From Tateyamaria pelophila (GTDB lineage: Bacteria; Pseudomonadota; Alphaproteobacteria; Rhodobacterales; Rhodobacteraceae): DNA of 52,773 nucleotides. Shown one piece after another: positions 16,599-24,991 of the stretch (positions are counted from its first letter, which is position 1; each line of letters opens with the position of its first letter). Both the position numbers and the translations under genes were made by a program. The notes under the pieces were generated by a model. The model did not search any database, was not told where the DNA came from, and was given only the letters and a program-made list of their open reading frames with translations. Where the stretch lies: assembly GCF_019966495.1 (NCBI RefSeq), contig NZ_JAIMIA010000028.1, positions 1 through 52,773 of the forward strand, written 5' to 3'.

Positions 16599-17480
16599 AT
16601 GACTTATCCGGTAAACATGTCCGTCAAGCCAGAGGTTTCGGCCCATTTTGACGAGGCGACAAACACGATCAGCTATATCGTAAAAGATCCGTCCAGCATG
16701 CATTGCGCCATCATCGATAGCGTCATGGACATCGACTATGCCGCCGGGCGTATCACCTATGATCATGCGGATGCGCTGATCTCCGAGATTAAAAAGCGCG
16801 GCCTGACGCTCGACTGGATCATCGAAACACATGTGCACGCCGATCACCTGAGTGCTGCCCCTTATATCCAGCAAAAGCTGGGCGGAAAAATCGGCGTCGG
16901 GGACAAAATTCTGGTCGTGCAGGAAACCTTCGGCAAAATTTTCAACGAAGGCACCGAGTTCCAGCGCGACGGTTCGCAATTCGATGCGCTGTTCAAGGAC
17001 GGGGACACCTACATGATGGGCAATATGCAGGGCTTTGCCATGTATACGCCCGGCCACACACCTGCCTGCATGGTGCACGTCCTGGGCGACGCGGCCTTTG
17101 CCGGTGACACGCTGTTCATGCCGGACGGCGGGTCGGCGCGTTGTGACTTTCCCGGCGGTGATGCGGGCGAACTTTATGACAGCATCCAGAAGGTTCTCAG
17201 CCTGCCGGACGAGACGCGGTTGTTCATGTGTCACGATTACGGCCCGAACGGGCGCGCGATTCAGTGGGAAACAACGGTGGCCGAAGAAAAGGCAGACAAT
17301 ATCCACGTGGGTGGCGGCAAAACTCGCGAAGAGTTCATCAAGTTCCGCACTGAACGGGACGCGCAACTCGATATGCCCAAGCTGATCATTCCGTCCTTGC
17401 AAGTGAACATGCGCGCAGGCGCAGTGCCCAAGGATCACGATGGCAACCCGATGCTCAAAGTTCCGGTCAACGCCATCTGA
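16599..17480 (+). CDS. MBL-fold persulfide dioxygenase-like protein (ETHE1/Blh group)
   Basis: A 293-residue metallo-beta-lactamase-fold enzyme. Metal ligands are visible as THVHADH (His78, His80, Asp82, His83), His153 in TPGHTPACMVHV, Asp170 in FAGDTLF and His212 in MCHDYG. The GGSARCDFPGGDAGELY block matches the ETHE1 region GCGRTDF, pointing to a mononuclear-iron persulfide dioxygenase that turns glutathione persulfide into sulfite. The ATG at 16599 is chosen because GGAGG lies 8 bases upstream; ATG 16584 contains that site within it. The SQR fusion follows after 18 bases, supporting a sulfide-oxidation role. Confidence 0.88.
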   Translation: MTYPVNMSVKPEVSAHFDEATNTISYIVKDPSSMHCAIIDSVMDIDYAAGRITYDHADALISEIKKRGLTLDWIIETHVHADHLSAAPYIQQKLGGKIGVGDKILVVQETFGKIFNEGTEFQRDGSQFDALFKDGDTYMMGNMQGFAMYTPGHTPACMVHVLGDAAFAGDTLFMPDGGSARCDFPGGDAGELYDSIQKVLSLPDETRLFMCHDYGPNGRAIQWETTVAEEKADNIHVGGGKTREEFIKFRTERDAQLDMPKLIIPSLQVNMRAGAVPKDHDGNPMLKVPVNAI

Positions 17481-17498
17481 CCGAAGGGAGTGACACAC

Positions 17499-19172
17499 AT
17501 GGATATCAAGACACTGACGGCCGGATTATCGGTCAGTGAACAGATCACGCCTGCGGATATGCAGGCGATCAAGGATGCGGGATTTCGGGCGGTGATTTGC
17601 AACCGGCCGGACGGGGAGGGGCCAGACCAGCCAACCTTTGAAGAAATCGCAAATGCAGCCCAGAACGCCGGACTGACGGCGCTTTACCTGCCAATCGTTT
17701 CGGGCAAGGTGACCGACGAAGACGCCGCAGCCTTTGACAAGGCACTGACCGAATTGCCGGGCCCTGTCCTCGCCTTTTGCCGGAGTGGGACACGATCTGC
17801 GACGCTGTGGTCGCTCGGGCAGGCGGGGCAGCGCAGTGTCGCTGATATCCTGGCGGCCACGAAGGCGGCGGGATACGATATGGGCGGTGTCGTGCGCCGG
17901 ATCGTCAACGGCGGGAAAACCCCGACCGATGAAGGCGACGCGAGCTATGAGGTCGTGATTGTCGGGGCTGGCGCCGGTGGTATTGCCGCTGCGGCAAGCC
18001 TGAAGGCCCGCAAACCCGGCCTCGAGATCGTCATCATTGATCCTGCGGATGTCCATTACTATCAACCCGGATGGACGATGGTCGGTGCCGGAATTTTCGA
18101 ACCTCAGCAGACGTCGCGCACGATGGGGTCGCTGATCCCGCCGGGTGTGCATTGGATACAGGCGGCTGTCGCGGCATTCGAGCCGGGCAACAACGCCGTG
18201 ATCCTCGATGGCTGTCGGGTCGTGAAATACAAACGGCTCATCGTGTGCCCTGGCCTGAAACTTGACTGGAACAAGGTTGACGGTCTGGTCGAAACGCTCG
18301 GCCAGAACGGAGTGACGTCAAATTACCGATACGACCTTGCACCCTACACCTGGGAATTGGTTCAGGGCATGACGCAGGGGCGGGCGATCTTTACCCAGCC
18401 GCCCATGCCGATCAAATGTGCCGGTGCGCCGCAAAAGGCGATGTACCTGTCCGGCGATGCCTGGTTCCGCAGGGGGGTGTTGAAGAACATCGACATTCAG
18501 TTCAACAACGCCGGTGGCGTATTGTTCGGCGTCAAGGACTACGTTCCGGCCCTGATGGAATACGTCAAGAAATATGACGCATCGCTGAATTTCTTTCACA
18601 ACCTCGTAGCCGTGGATGGTCCGGCGAAAAAGGCATGGTTCGATGTCGCCAAACCGGACACGCCCGTTGAACGGGTCGAGATGGACTTTGACATGATGCA
18701 TGTGTGCCCGCCACAGACAGCGCCTGATTTCATTCGGGTGTCGCCGTTGGCTGACGCGGCAGGATGGATTGATGTGGATCAGGCAACGTTGCGCCACAAG
18801 ACATACGATAACGTCTGGTCGCTCGGTGATGTCATGAACGCGCCAAATGCGAAGACGGCGGCGGCGGCGCGGATCCAGGCGCCCATCGTTGCTGAAAACC
18901 TCGTCGCTGATATGCGGGGCGGTGCGCCGGTCGCGCAGTACAATGGCTATGGCTCATGTCCGCTGACGGTGGAGCGTGGCAAGATCGTACTGGCCGAGTT
19001 TGGCTATGGCGGAACGATGTTGCCCAGCTTTCCCAAATTTCTCATCGATGGCACCAAACCGACCCGCGCTGCCTGGTTCCTGAAAGAGAAAATGCTGCCG
19101 CCGGTGTATTGGAAAGGCATGCTGAAAGGGCGCGAATGGATGGCCAAGCCGGAAAAAATCGGCGTCAAATAA
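17499..19172 (+). CDS. DUF442 sulfurtransferase/phosphatase-like domain fused to sulfide:quinone reductase
   Basis: A 557-residue fusion. Residues 1-140 form a DUF442/TIGR01244 domain with the nucleophile loop CRSGTRS at Cys94, the tyrosine-phosphatase/rhodanese-like P-loop. Residues 150-557 form a FAD disulfide reductase with VIVGAGAGG, PPMPIKCAGAPQKAMYL (Cys307) and YNGYGSCPLT (Cys487). These two cysteines align with the redox pair of the mitochondrial-type (type II) SQR. The reaction expected is sulfide to persulfide with electrons to quinone, and the N-terminal domain may receive the sulfane sulfur. GAAGGGAG precedes ATG 17499. It is co-transcribed with the dioxygenase gene. Confidence 0.9.
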   Translation: MDIKTLTAGLSVSEQITPADMQAIKDAGFRAVICNRPDGEGPDQPTFEEIANAAQNAGLTALYLPIVSGKVTDEDAAAFDKALTELPGPVLAFCRSGTRSATLWSLGQAGQRSVADILAATKAAGYDMGGVVRRIVNGGKTPTDEGDASYEVVIVGAGAGGIAAAASLKARKPGLEIVIIDPADVHYYQPGWTMVGAGIFEPQQTSRTMGSLIPPGVHWIQAAVAAFEPGNNAVILDGCRVVKYKRLIVCPGLKLDWNKVDGLVETLGQNGVTSNYRYDLAPYTWELVQGMTQGRAIFTQPPMPIKCAGAPQKAMYLSGDAWFRRGVLKNIDIQFNNAGGVLFGVKDYVPALMEYVKKYDASLNFFHNLVAVDGPAKKAWFDVAKPDTPVERVEMDFDMMHVCPPQTAPDFIRVSPLADAAGWIDVDQATLRHKTYDNVWSLGDVMNAPNAKTAAAARIQAPIVAENLVADMRGGAPVAQYNGYGSCPLTVERGKIVLAEFGYGGTMLPSFPKFLIDGTKPTRAAWFLKEKMLPPVYWKGMLKGREWMAKPEKIGVK

Positions 19173-19183
19173 AGCCATAAGCA

Positions 19184-19209
19184 CGCCCGCATAGAATTGC
19201 GGGCGTTTT
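19184..19209 (+). terminator. Terminator after the SQR fusion gene
   Basis: CGCCCGC (19184-19190), an 8-base loop and GCGGGCG (19199-19205) form a perfect 7-bp stem followed by TTTT. It lies 12 bases after the stop, so the SulP gene may have its own promoter or be reached by readthrough. Confidence 0.8.
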
Positions 19210-19246
19210 CTCCCTCCTCCACATTTTACGATCGAGTACTGCAATA

Positions 19247-20950
19247 ATGCGCTTCTTGCCCATTCTGACATGGGGTCGGGACTACAACCGATCTGCCCTT
19301 TCCAGTGATTTGATGGCGGCCTTGATCGTGACGATCATGCTGATCCCGCAATCGCTGGCCTATGCGCTGCTTGCGGGCCTGCCCGCAGAGGCGGGGCTCT
19401 ACGCCTCGATCGTGCCGATCCTGCTCTATACCGTGTTCGGGACCAGCCGCGCCCTGGCCGTTGGGCCCGTTGCTGTGGTGTCTCTGATGACGGCGGCAGC
19501 GCTCAGCAACATCGTTGAGCAAGGCACGATGGGCTATGCTGTGGCCGCGCTGTCTCTGGCAGGGCTTTCGGGGGTGATGCTGTTGGCGATGGGGCTGTTC
19601 CGCCTCGGGTTCATCGCAAATTTCCTGTCACACCCCGTTATCGCAGGGTTCATCACGGCCTCGGGTCTCATCATTGCTGCCAGCCAGCTCAAGCACATTC
19701 TGGGCATCGACGCGCAGGGTCACAACCTTTTGGAACTGGTCTTGTCTCTGGTGGAGAACGCGCCACAGACCAACTGGATCACGGCAGTGATCGGGATAGC
19801 TGCAACCGGATTTTTGTTCTGGGTGCGCAAAGGGTTGAAACCTTTGCTTGTCCGTCTCGGCTTGGGGGCGGGCCTGACGGGCACTTTGGTGAAAACCGGC
19901 CCGGTTGCGGTCGTCGTGCTGACCACGTTCGCCGTTTGGGCGCTGGGCCTCGCAGATCAGGGCGTCAGGATCGTGGGGGTCGTGCCGCAAAGCCTGCCAC
20001 CCTTCACGCTGCCTTCATTTTCGCCGTCACTGCTTAGCCAATTGCTCTTGCCGGCGTTTCTGATCTCGATCATCGGGTTCGTTGAATCGATTTCGGTGGC
20101 CCAAACTCTGGCGGCCAAGAAACGTCAGCGCATTGATCCGGATCAGGAACTGATCGGGCTGGGTGCAGCCAATATCGGCGCATCCCTCACTGGCGGCTTT
20201 CCTGTCACCGGTGGTTTTTCCCGGTCCGTGGTGAATTTCGACGCGGGCGCCGAAACGCCAGCGGCAGGGGCCTTTACCGCCTTCGGTTTGGCCATTGCCG
20301 CGATCGCGCTGACGCCGCTTGTCTATTTTCTGCCCAAGGCAACACTGTCGGCGACGATCATCGTCGCTGTGCTCAGCCTTGTGGATTTTTCCATCCTGAA
20401 ACGCAGTTGGGCGTATTCAAAGGCGGATTTCGCGGCCGTTCTGACCACCATTCTGGCCACATTGCTCCTCGGGGTCGAGATCGGGGTTTCGGCAGGCGTC
20501 GTCTTGTCCATTTTGCTACACCTTTATGCGTCGTCAAAACCGCATATCGCCGAGGTGGGTCAAGTGCCCGGAACAGAGCATTACCGAAACATCCTGCGCC
20601 ATGACGTCATTACCGACCCCAGCGTCGTCACGCTGCGCGTTGACGAAAGCCTCTATTTCGCGAATGCCCGCTATCTGGAGGAGAAAATCCAGAACCGCGT
20701 TGCGGGTGATACGAGCATTCGCCATGTCATCCTGCAATGTTCCGCGATCAACGAGATTGATCTCAGTGCGCTGGAGTCATTGGAGGCAATCAACGAGCGG
20801 TTGCGCGAAATGGATGTGAAGCTGCACCTGTCCGAGGTCAAGGGGCCGGTCATGGACAGGCTCAGAGAACAGCATTTTCTGTCGGACATGACTGGGCGCG
20901 TTTTCCTGTCGCAATTTGAGGCGGCGCAGGCCGTCAAAGCACAGCCTTGA
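19247..20950 (+). CDS. SulP-family anion transporter with STAS domain
   Basis: A 567-residue inner-membrane transporter of the SLC26/SulP family. It opens with SSDLMAALIVTIMLIPQSLAYALLAGLPAEAGLYAS, the conserved first helices, and continues through roughly 12 hydrophobic segments to about residue 420. A cytoplasmic STAS domain follows (about 445-560), containing VTLRVDESLYFANARYLEEK and ILQCSAINEIDLSALESLE. Family members move sulfate, bicarbonate or other anions. Next to sulfide-oxidation genes, sulfate or sulfite transport is the simplest reading, but the substrate cannot be read from sequence. Confidence 0.92.
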   Translation: MRFLPILTWGRDYNRSALSSDLMAALIVTIMLIPQSLAYALLAGLPAEAGLYASIVPILLYTVFGTSRALAVGPVAVVSLMTAAALSNIVEQGTMGYAVAALSLAGLSGVMLLAMGLFRLGFIANFLSHPVIAGFITASGLIIAASQLKHILGIDAQGHNLLELVLSLVENAPQTNWITAVIGIAATGFLFWVRKGLKPLLVRLGLGAGLTGTLVKTGPVAVVVLTTFAVWALGLADQGVRIVGVVPQSLPPFTLPSFSPSLLSQLLLPAFLISIIGFVESISVAQTLAAKKRQRIDPDQELIGLGAANIGASLTGGFPVTGGFSRSVVNFDAGAETPAAGAFTAFGLAIAAIALTPLVYFLPKATLSATIIVAVLSLVDFSILKRSWAYSKADFAAVLTTILATLLLGVEIGVSAGVVLSILLHLYASSKPHIAEVGQVPGTEHYRNILRHDVITDPSVVTLRVDESLYFANARYLEEKIQNRVAGDTSIRHVILQCSAINEIDLSALESLEAINERLREMDVKLHLSEVKGPVMDRLREQHFLSDMTGRVFLSQFEAAQAVKAQP

Positions 20951-21152
20951 GGCCGGGCACACTTGGGTGAACGTGTAGCGCGCAGGCAAACAAACGGACG
21001 CGAAATTGCGCGACGCGCGACCTGCAGGGCAGCGCGTGTTCAACGATTTTCCTAAAGAACATAAAACGTAAACCTCAGGGTTTCCGACGTTCCGAACTTT
21101 CCTTGCCAAGGTTTCAGAACGGCGTAGACTGGCGGTTTTTGGAGTATGTGAT

Positions 21153-21899
21153 TTGAAAGCGTTCATTTGTCTTCTGGTGATTGCCAGCGCTCTTTGGCTG
21201 TCGGCCCCTTTGCACCGGGCGATGGCCCAGACTGCGGATGAAGTGGAAATGGGCAACCGTCTTGCGGCTGTCTTGCGGGCAGGGCGCAGTGTCGTGTCCA
21301 ACAGTCAGTCCTTGATCAATGATCCGGACATTGCGGACAAGGGTCTGACGGGCGATGTGTTTTATGAACAAGTGATCGAAGCCTATCTGGAAACGAACGG
21401 TCAGCATCCGCTTGCAGACGATTTGTCGGACAGGGAGCGCGCACTGACCCTGACGCAGCTGGACGCAATGATCAGTGTAATCGACGAAAGTCAGGGCCTG
21501 ATCAATGCAGAAGGCCTAGCGTTCAAAGGCTTTATACCTGCTGTCTTTGCAAGACTTGTGAACGAGAAATTCGTTGAAGACATGGCGTCGCAGGCGGTTG
21601 TGAAAGTCACGGCGCCCATGAACCTGGTGAGAAACCGCAAGGCGCGCCCGGATGAATGGGAGCGTCAGGTCATCGCGGAAAAGTTTCAGGACAGCGCATG
21701 GCCCACAGGCGAGGCGTTCTACGAGGCCACGACGATCAACGGAAAACCTGCGTTCAGGATGCTGATACCGGAGTACTATTCGGAATCCTGCCTCGCCTGT
21801 CATGGCGCGCCTGCAGGCGAAACGGATGTGACCGGATTTCCCAAGGAAGGCGGGCAGCTTGGTGATCTGGCCGGTGCGATCAGCATTTCGCTGTTCTGA
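21153..21899 (+). CDS. Secreted DUF3365 c-type haem protein (sensor-like)
   Basis: A 248-residue exported protein with a signal peptide ending near AMAQTA. The DUF3365 (Tll0287-like) domain contains FKGFIPAVFARLVNEKF and a PEYYSESCLACHG motif, where Cys213, Cys216 and His217 form a CxxCH covalent haem site. In other bacteria this domain is often the extracytoplasmic sensor of a histidine kinase. Here it is a separate protein whose stop overlaps the kinase start as TGATG, which strongly suggests they work together. The start is TTG 21153 with GGAG upstream. Redox, NO or oxygen sensing is an inference. Confidence 0.85.
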   Translation: MKAFICLLVIASALWLSAPLHRAMAQTADEVEMGNRLAAVLRAGRSVVSNSQSLINDPDIADKGLTGDVFYEQVIEAYLETNGQHPLADDLSDRERALTLTQLDAMISVIDESQGLINAEGLAFKGFIPAVFARLVNEKFVEDMASQAVVKVTAPMNLVRNRKARPDEWERQVIAEKFQDSAWPTGEAFYEATTINGKPAFRMLIPEYYSESCLACHGAPAGETDVTGFPKEGGQLGDLAGAISISLF

Positions 21900-24601
21900 T
21901 GGTTGATACGCCGGTGCAAAAACCTTTCAAGAGATGGTTTTCGCAGAATACGATTCCCGTTCGCATCGGGTCGCTGTCCGCTGTTTTGCTGGCGGCTTTG
22001 ATCCTGAGCACCGGCATTATGGCCTATGATCTGCTGCGCAATCAGGATCGGATATACGACGCGAACGAGGGGTTTCACCGGCTGGAAGTCGCGGGTGCGG
22101 CTGATCGGCATTTCGGAGAAATGCGCTATTGGATGACCGATCTGGCGGTCAGCCAACTGACACTCTCCGAGCGCCGTGCGAACGAGGCCCGCGCAAGGCT
22201 GGAAGAAAGCCTTGAAGCTTTGAGTGTTTTCGGCCCGGACGCGGCCTCGATGGTGCGTGCGCAGACAGATGAATATTATGAGACATCGCTTAGGGCTGTA
22301 GATGCCTATACCGATGGCAACAGGGTTCTGGGAAACACGCTGCTTGCGCAGGCCCGGTTGGCCAGCGATGCGGTTGACGCCACATTTACCGAACTTGTCG
22401 ATGATCTGTCAGCAAAAGCGGATCAGACCAGTCAGGAGGCCACAAAGGCCGCCCGGTCGGCCCTCTACCGGGCGATCATTGCCTGTCTGGTGATTGTCAT
22501 TGCGGGCGTTTTTCTGACATGGCGTGCGCTGCGGTCCATTCTGGTTCCGATGCACAGCATCAGCAGCGCGATCACCGGTTTGATCAGCGGCAACCGGGAC
22601 GTCGAACTGCCTCCTGAAGGGGAGGACGAGTTGGGTCAGATGTCTCAGGCCTTGCGCGCCCTGCGCGACAGCCAGGACAGGCGGCGCATCCTTGAAGAAG
22701 AAGCACGCGCGCAACGCAGCACCATTCTGACCGCCATAGAGACCATCCCGGACGGTTTTGCCCTGTTTGACGACAGCGACAGGCTGGTGCTGGTCAACAC
22801 CCGGTTCCGCAGCATATTCGCCCATGTCCAAGAGATTTTGGAACCCGGCACGCCCTTGGTGGATATTCTGCGGTTACAGATCGAACGCGGGTCCGTCGAT
22901 CTTGCGGGTAACCCACCGGACGAATGGATCGCCGACCGGGTCCACCAGCACCAGAACCCAAGCGGCAAGGGCCAGGAAGTCTTCATGGGCGGTGCCTGGA
23001 TACAGGTGTCAAAACGCAAGACACCGGACGGAGGCACGGTGAGCGTGTACAGCGATATCACCGACCTCAAGCAAAAGCAGACGCAGCTTGAAGAGGCCAA
23101 CAGCCAGGCCATCGCGGCAAGCTCCGCCAAAAGCCAGTTCCTCGCATCGATGAGCCATGAACTGCGCACGCCGTTGAACGCCATCATCGGATATAGCGAA
23201 ATGCTGTCCGAAGACGCGGCGGAGCTGGGCTTTGACACGGCCATCGAAGACCTCGAAAAAATCATGGCCTCCGGTCGCCACCTGTTGTCCTTGATCAATG
23301 ACGTTCTTGATCTGTCAAAGATCGAAGCGGGCAAGATGGAGATTTATACCGAGACCTTTGATCTGCACCCGTTGCTGGACGAAGTGGCCGCGACGGTCGC
23401 CCCCTTGATCACGAAAAACGGGAACGAACTTGTTCTAAACGTGGATATGCCGACCGGCACGATCGAGACGGACAAGACCAAGTTGCGTCAGAACCTGTTC
23501 AACCTGCTGTCCAACGCGGCCAAGTTTACCAAGAACGGGCGCATTGCCTTGAATGTCACCGAAACCGTCAGGCACCAGGAGACGTTCTTTAAATTTGCGG
23601 TGGTGGACGATGGCATCGGCATGACGGCGGATCAGAGTCAGAAACTGTTTCAGGCGTTTGTACAGGCCGATCAATCGACCACACGCAACTTTGGCGGAAC
23701 CGGGCTTGGCTTGGCCATCGCGCAACAATTCACCCGGATGATGGGTGGGGAAATCTCGGTTGAGAGCGCGGACGGCAAGGGGTCAACGTTTTGGTTTGAA
23801 ATCCCGGCCCGGTTCCATCCCGTGACAGCACCATCGCCCGGCGGTTTACACTCCGGGGATGGGCATGCGATGGGCCGTATTCTGATTGTCGATGACGAGG
23901 AGAATGCGCGTTCTGCGGCGTCTGCAATCGTGCGGTCCGAAGGCTACGAGGTCCTTATGGCCGCAAACGCCGAAAGCGGTTTGCACATGGCGCGAACGCA
24001 TCAGCCGGATGCCATCGTACTGGACGTCATCATGCCCGAAAGGGATGGCTGGTCGATGCTCAAGGAACTGAAAGCAGATCCACTGCTGTGTGAAACGCCC
24101 GTCATTCTTGCGACGATTGTCGCAGATCGTGACATGGGGTTGGCATTTGGCGCGGTCGAACATCTCACGAAGCCGATTGATCCGGCAAAGCTGATTGCGA
24201 CGCTGGATGCGATTGCAAGTGGGCAGGAAAAAGATGTTCTGATTGTCGATGATGACGCTGCCACGCGCAATCTCTTTCGCCGGAGCCTGACCCGCGAAGG
24301 ATGGACCGTGCGCGAAGCCTCCGATGGCAAGCGCGCACTCAGTTTGCTTGAGCACAGCAAGCCGACGCTCATGGTGCTGGACATCATGATGCCAAACGTG
24401 GACGGTTTCGATGTGTTGAAATCCATCAGGTCAAACGAGCGCCTGGCCGATCTGCCCGTGATCGTGGTGACGTCCAAAGACCTGAGCCGCGATGAGTTGT
24501 CATGGCTCAAGACACATGCGGGGGAAGTCATTCGCAAAGGCGATACGGGTCGCAGCGATCTTTTGGCTGCATTGAAACGTCAATTGAACCAGTTGCACTG
24601 A
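21899..24601 (+). CDS. Hybrid sensor histidine kinase with two receiver domains
   Basis: A 900-residue inner-membrane kinase. TM1 lies at about 24-45, followed by a periplasmic helical region, TM2 at about 188-210 and a HAMP domain to about 263. A PAS domain (about 275-390, IPDGFALFDDSDRLVLVN) follows. The HisKA domain has the phospho-acceptor in SHELRTPLNAIIGYSEM near residue 420. The ATPase domain has NLLSNAAKFT, DDGIGM and GGTGLGLAIAQQF. Receiver 1 starts near 658 (ILIVDDEENAR, acceptor in VLDVIMPERDG) and receiver 2 near 778 (VLIVDDDAATRN, acceptor in VLDIMMPNVDG). It is coupled to the DUF3365 gene and followed by two more signalling genes. Confidence 0.93.
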   Translation: MVDTPVQKPFKRWFSQNTIPVRIGSLSAVLLAALILSTGIMAYDLLRNQDRIYDANEGFHRLEVAGAADRHFGEMRYWMTDLAVSQLTLSERRANEARARLEESLEALSVFGPDAASMVRAQTDEYYETSLRAVDAYTDGNRVLGNTLLAQARLASDAVDATFTELVDDLSAKADQTSQEATKAARSALYRAIIACLVIVIAGVFLTWRALRSILVPMHSISSAITGLISGNRDVELPPEGEDELGQMSQALRALRDSQDRRRILEEEARAQRSTILTAIETIPDGFALFDDSDRLVLVNTRFRSIFAHVQEILEPGTPLVDILRLQIERGSVDLAGNPPDEWIADRVHQHQNPSGKGQEVFMGGAWIQVSKRKTPDGGTVSVYSDITDLKQKQTQLEEANSQAIAASSAKSQFLASMSHELRTPLNAIIGYSEMLSEDAAELGFDTAIEDLEKIMASGRHLLSLINDVLDLSKIEAGKMEIYTETFDLHPLLDEVAATVAPLITKNGNELVLNVDMPTGTIETDKTKLRQNLFNLLSNAAKFTKNGRIALNVTETVRHQETFFKFAVVDDGIGMTADQSQKLFQAFVQADQSTTRNFGGTGLGLAIAQQFTRMMGGEISVESADGKGSTFWFEIPARFHPVTAPSPGGLHSGDGHAMGRILIVDDEENARSAASAIVRSEGYEVLMAANAESGLHMARTHQPDAIVLDVIMPERDGWSMLKELKADPLLCETPVILATIVADRDMGLAFGAVEHLTKPIDPAKLIATLDAIASGQEKDVLIVDDDAATRNLFRRSLTREGWTVREASDGKRALSLLEHSKPTLMVLDIMMPNVDGFDVLKSIRSNERLADLPVIVVTSKDLSRDELSWLKTHAGEVIRKGDTGRSDLLAALKRQLNQLH

Positions 24602-24619
24602 GCAGGAAAGGATTGTGCC

Positions 24620-24985
24620 ATGCCCTTGATCCTGATCGTTGAAGACAACGATATGAACCTTGATATGCTGTCGCGTCGCCTGGAGCGGAAGGGCTATGAG
24701 ATTGTGTCCGCCCGCGATGGTCAGGCCGGATTGGATCAGGCTATCAGTACCAAGCCGGATCTGATACTCATGGACATGAGCCTTCCGGTCATGGATGGCT
24801 GGGCCGCGACGCGCGCGGTCAAGGCAAACCCTGTGATTGCCCATATCCCTGTTGTTGCCCTGACGGCGCATGCCATGGCCAGCGACCGTGAAAAGGCGCT
24901 GGAGGCGGGATGCGACGATTTTTATACCAAACCGATTGAACTGCCGGGCCTGTTGGACATCATCTCCCGGCTGCTGGAAAAATAG
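24620..24985 (+). CDS. Single-domain response regulator (DivK-like)
   Basis: A 121-residue stand-alone receiver. It has the acidic pocket IVEDND, the phospho-acceptor Asp52 in LILMDMSLPVMDG, the switch Thr in VVALTAHAM and the conserved Lys in FYTKPIE. No output domain is attached, so it probably relays phosphate or binds partner proteins. It lies 18 bases after the hybrid kinase and 6 bases before the cyclase gene, in one operon. Confidence 0.93.
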   Translation: MPLILIVEDNDMNLDMLSRRLERKGYEIVSARDGQAGLDQAISTKPDLILMDMSLPVMDGWAATRAVKANPVIAHIPVVALTAHAMASDREKALEAGCDDFYTKPIELPGLLDIISRLLEK

Positions 24986-24991
24986 AATATC

